From a virus: 41,620 nt of DNA. The stretch is from positions 1-41,620 of the IMG/VR virus record IMGVR_UViG_3300011445_000041; one strand, 5' to 3'. The position numbers and the translations under genes are program-made. Under the pieces are notes generated by a model, which was given only the letters and a program-made list of their open reading frames with translations, was not told the DNA's origin and made no database searches. Position 1 is the stretch's first letter; each line of letters starts with the position of its first letter. Positions 39,886-41,620 of the stretch are shown one piece after another.

Positions 39886-40685
39886 GCGAGGACAACCCTC
39901 GTCGTGTTACGCACCCTGCACTCGTGCCACAGGCCCCACCGCCTGTGGAACCGGTCGAAGTAGCGGAGTCAACCCCCGCTCCTGAGCCCGAACCCGAGGC
40001 GCGGGTATTTGTTGGTGGCAGAGAACGGACGGTCGGGGAGGTCGTGAGCGGCTACGAGGCAAGTTCGCAAGAGGCCATGCGGCTTCGTGCGGAACATGCG
40101 GCGCTCATGGCAGAGAGAGATGCCATCCGGCGTGAGGCCGATGCGTATAGGTCACAGCTGACCCGCGCACCTGAGCCAGACGTGCCGGAACTCGGCGAGG
40201 ATCCAGACCCAAAGCAGCTGGCTGCCTGGGTCGAGACCATCGCTGAGAGGCGCGCTCAGAAAATCGCAGATGAGCGCGTCAGAGGTGTTGAGGAACGCTT
40301 TCAGCAATTCATTGGAGCGGCGCAGCAGTTCAATGCTGTGCAGGCCGAGATGAAGCAGGGGGATGCGAGCTTCGACGCTGAAAAGTTGAGTGCATATCTC
40401 TCGACGAACCCCGATGTTCAGAAGCGATACAATTCGATTTTTGCGGTCGATCAGGCCGCAGCACTTGAATATGGGTGGACCAAAGCGAAGGGGCAACTGG
40501 GAGTTGCGCCCGATTCGTCGCGTGTGGTGCAGGCTCCGACCAAGCGCCGTGCGCCGGCCGAAGCACCCGATGATGCCGCGAAACGGCGTCAGCGGATGCT
40601 GGATGAGGCTGAGCGCACCGGTAATTGGGAGAAGTTCTACGCTGAGCGCGCTCGTGGAACGTCCATGCAGGTGCCTTCTGAGTGA
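39882..40685 (+). CDS. Scaffold-like protein, 267 aa
   Basis: ATG overlaps the previous stop. N terminus Pro/Glu-rich (APPPVEPVEVAESTPAPEPE), central coiled coil (residues ~60-105: ASSQEAMRLRAEHAALMAER), then helical and basic C terminus with AKRRQRMLDEAERTGNW. This layout, directly before the capsid gene, is that of phage scaffolding proteins. Confidence 0.65.
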   Translation: MSEDNPRRVTHPALVPQAPPPVEPVEVAESTPAPEPEPEARVFVGGRERTVGEVVSGYEASSQEAMRLRAEHAALMAERDAIRREADAYRSQLTRAPEPDVPELGEDPDPKQLAAWVETIAERRAQKIADERVRGVEERFQQFIGAAQQFNAVQAEMKQGDASFDAEKLSAYLSTNPDVQKRYNSIFAVDQAAALEYGWTKAKGQLGVAPDSSRVVQAPTKRRAPAEAPDDAAKRRQRMLDEAERTGNWEKFYAERARGTSMQVPSE

Positions 40686-40694
40686 GGTTGAGAG

Positions 40695-41620
40695 ATGCCA
40701 GGTAACGTAACAGTTACCGCCTATGGGACCGGTCCGACCGGGCAGGGTCCTGCAGGCGTTAACATCAACGCTGAGGACGTTCTGGACCTGATCGTAGACG
40801 TGACGCCCTGGGAAAACCCAGTGGTCACGATTCTGCCGAAGGTGCAGGCGACCTCGACGCGGCACGAGTGGGTCAACGACTTTCTGCAGAACGCGCGCCC
40901 GCGGCACGGGCTTGCTGAGGGTGCAGACTTTGGTGTTGATACCACGACCATGCCGACCAAGACGCGTACTGCGAACTTCTTGCAGCACTTCCGGTACGAG
41001 ACGAAGGTGTCGAACCTTCAGCGACTCATGAATCCCTACGGGATCAGTGATTCGTATGCGTACGAGATCGGGAAGTTGAGCAAGCAGGTCGGCAAGGACA
41101 TTGAGGCACGTATTCTCGAAGACAGCGTGCTCTCGACCGGTACGGCCGCAACGTATCAGGGGTCGGAGTCGTCTAACCGCATGCGAACGCTCATCGAGTT
41201 GATTGCGGGCCAAGACGCAACGATCGCAACTGGTACGGGTGGCATCGCGAACGGCTCGAAGTCGAATATTCGTGATGCGGAAACGTTGACGGCAACGACG
41301 ACCGCGACGGGTATTTGGGACGGTACGACCCCGAGTGCCGCAGGTGTTGACCAGGTTGCGCTTTCTGAGATCATCACGACACGAGTGCTGGGGCTCGTGC
41401 ACGGTGGTGGCGCAGGTGGCGGCGACGGTAGCGGCGATGGCGGTGGCGGACATCCTGATACGATGGTCGTGCCGCCCGCAACGTATGGCATGATCGGTGC
41501 ATGGGGCAGCTCCTCGACTGGTAGCTACCCGTTCCCGAGCGTGCTTCCACCGCTCACGAATGCGCGACTCGCGCGTGTCGTGCGCTTCTATGACTCGAAC
41601 TTCGGGCTCATTGAAGTGAT
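40695..41620 (+). CDS. Major capsid protein, SU10/DUF5309-like (partial, 308+ aa)
   Basis: ATG at 40695, nine bases after the scaffold stop, with GAGGTTGAG upstream; the gene runs off the right edge. The N-terminal region has the family pattern DVLDLIVDVTPWENPVVTIL and EWVNDFLQ..., then a long helix (DSYAYEIGKLSKQVGKDIEA). Residues ~235-255 carry a very Gly-rich loop (GGGAGGGDGSGDGGGG). Expected HK97-like fold. Unique Gly loop could be a decoration-exposed insertion. Confidence 0.75.
   Translation, partial: MPGNVTVTAYGTGPTGQGPAGVNINAEDVLDLIVDVTPWENPVVTILPKVQATSTRHEWVNDFLQNARPRHGLAEGADFGVDTTTMPTKTRTANFLQHFRYETKVSNLQRLMNPYGISDSYAYEIGKLSKQVGKDIEARILEDSVLSTGTAATYQGSESSNRMRTLIELIAGQDATIATGTGGIANGSKSNIRDAETLTATTTATGIWDGTTPSAAGVDQVALSEIITTRVLGLVHGGGAGGGDGSGDGGGGHPDTMVVPPATYGMIGAWGSSSTGSYPFPSVLPPLTNARLARVVRFYDSNFGLIEV

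Noticed and set aside
40152-41453. 433-codon minus-strand frame
   Set aside because: Antisense to scaffold and capsid genes; Arg/His/Leu-rich shadow without a ribosome site.
1-41620. tRNA genes, CRISPR arrays, IS elements, integrase and att sites
   Set aside because: None seen on either strand: no cloverleaf with a T-arm motif, no regular spaced repeats, no transposase or recombinase motifs.

Overview
The window is one contiguous, very compact tailed-phage (or prophage) genome segment, probably a podovirus-like phage of an unidentified and poorly sampled bacterium. The signs are a complete set of packaging, portal, capsid, tail and internal-virion genes, a phage replication module (family A polymerase, DUF3987-like ATPase, Cas4-like nuclease, Sak4-like ATPase), almost no intergenic DNA, and many start/stop overlaps (ATGA). 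No tRNA, rRNA, integrase, tape-measure protein or RNA polymerase was seen. The host is probably Gram-negative, judged only from a beta-barrel-like exported protein and a lipoprotein.

Layout. (i) 1-11972, + strand: end of a fibre gene, a large tail protein, several beta-rich fibre/accessory proteins, small virion proteins, a coiled-coil protein, a 1020-residue putative internal (ejection) protein and two small membrane proteins, one holin-like. (ii) 11917-30056, - strand: one long leftward gene train. In transcription order it holds RHH and HTH proteins, a Cas4-like nuclease, a small protein with a possible SSB-like tail, a Sak4-like ATPase, two proteins of unknown role, a DUF1599 protein, a set of duplicated zinc-binding mini-proteins, five consecutive exported proteins (lipoprotein, Cys-rich secreted protein, glycosidase-like and cohesin-like proteins, small beta-barrel), an M15 endolysin, an HNH endonuclease, a UDG-exonuclease-PolA fusion carrying an intein, and a P-loop ATPase. 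(iii) 30057-30307: a divergent control region with two good sigma70-type promoters, a palindrome across both -35 boxes and a long-range inverted repeat. (iv) 30308-30823, +: a lone HTH protein. (v) 30774-34173, - strand: a second leftward train of small Cys-rich proteins, a DUF932 protein and a basic protein. Several of its small genes look broken or recoded, and three leaders carry matching hairpins. (vi) 34174-34601: a structured non-coding divergent region. (vii) 34602-41620, + strand: small protein, metallopeptidase-like protein, LAGLIDADG endonuclease, large terminase, DEDD exonuclease, portal, small protein, scaffold-like protein and the start of an SU10/DUF5309-type major capsid gene.

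How it fits together. Rightward genes are late (packaging, head, tail). Leftward genes are early/middle (recombination, replication, host interaction, lysis enzyme). The most unusual parts are the run of five exported proteins inside the early operon, the intein-bearing UDG-polymerase with an HNH gene overlapping its start, and the three start-codon-proximal hairpins. All functional calls come from reading motifs by eye; no database search was possible.
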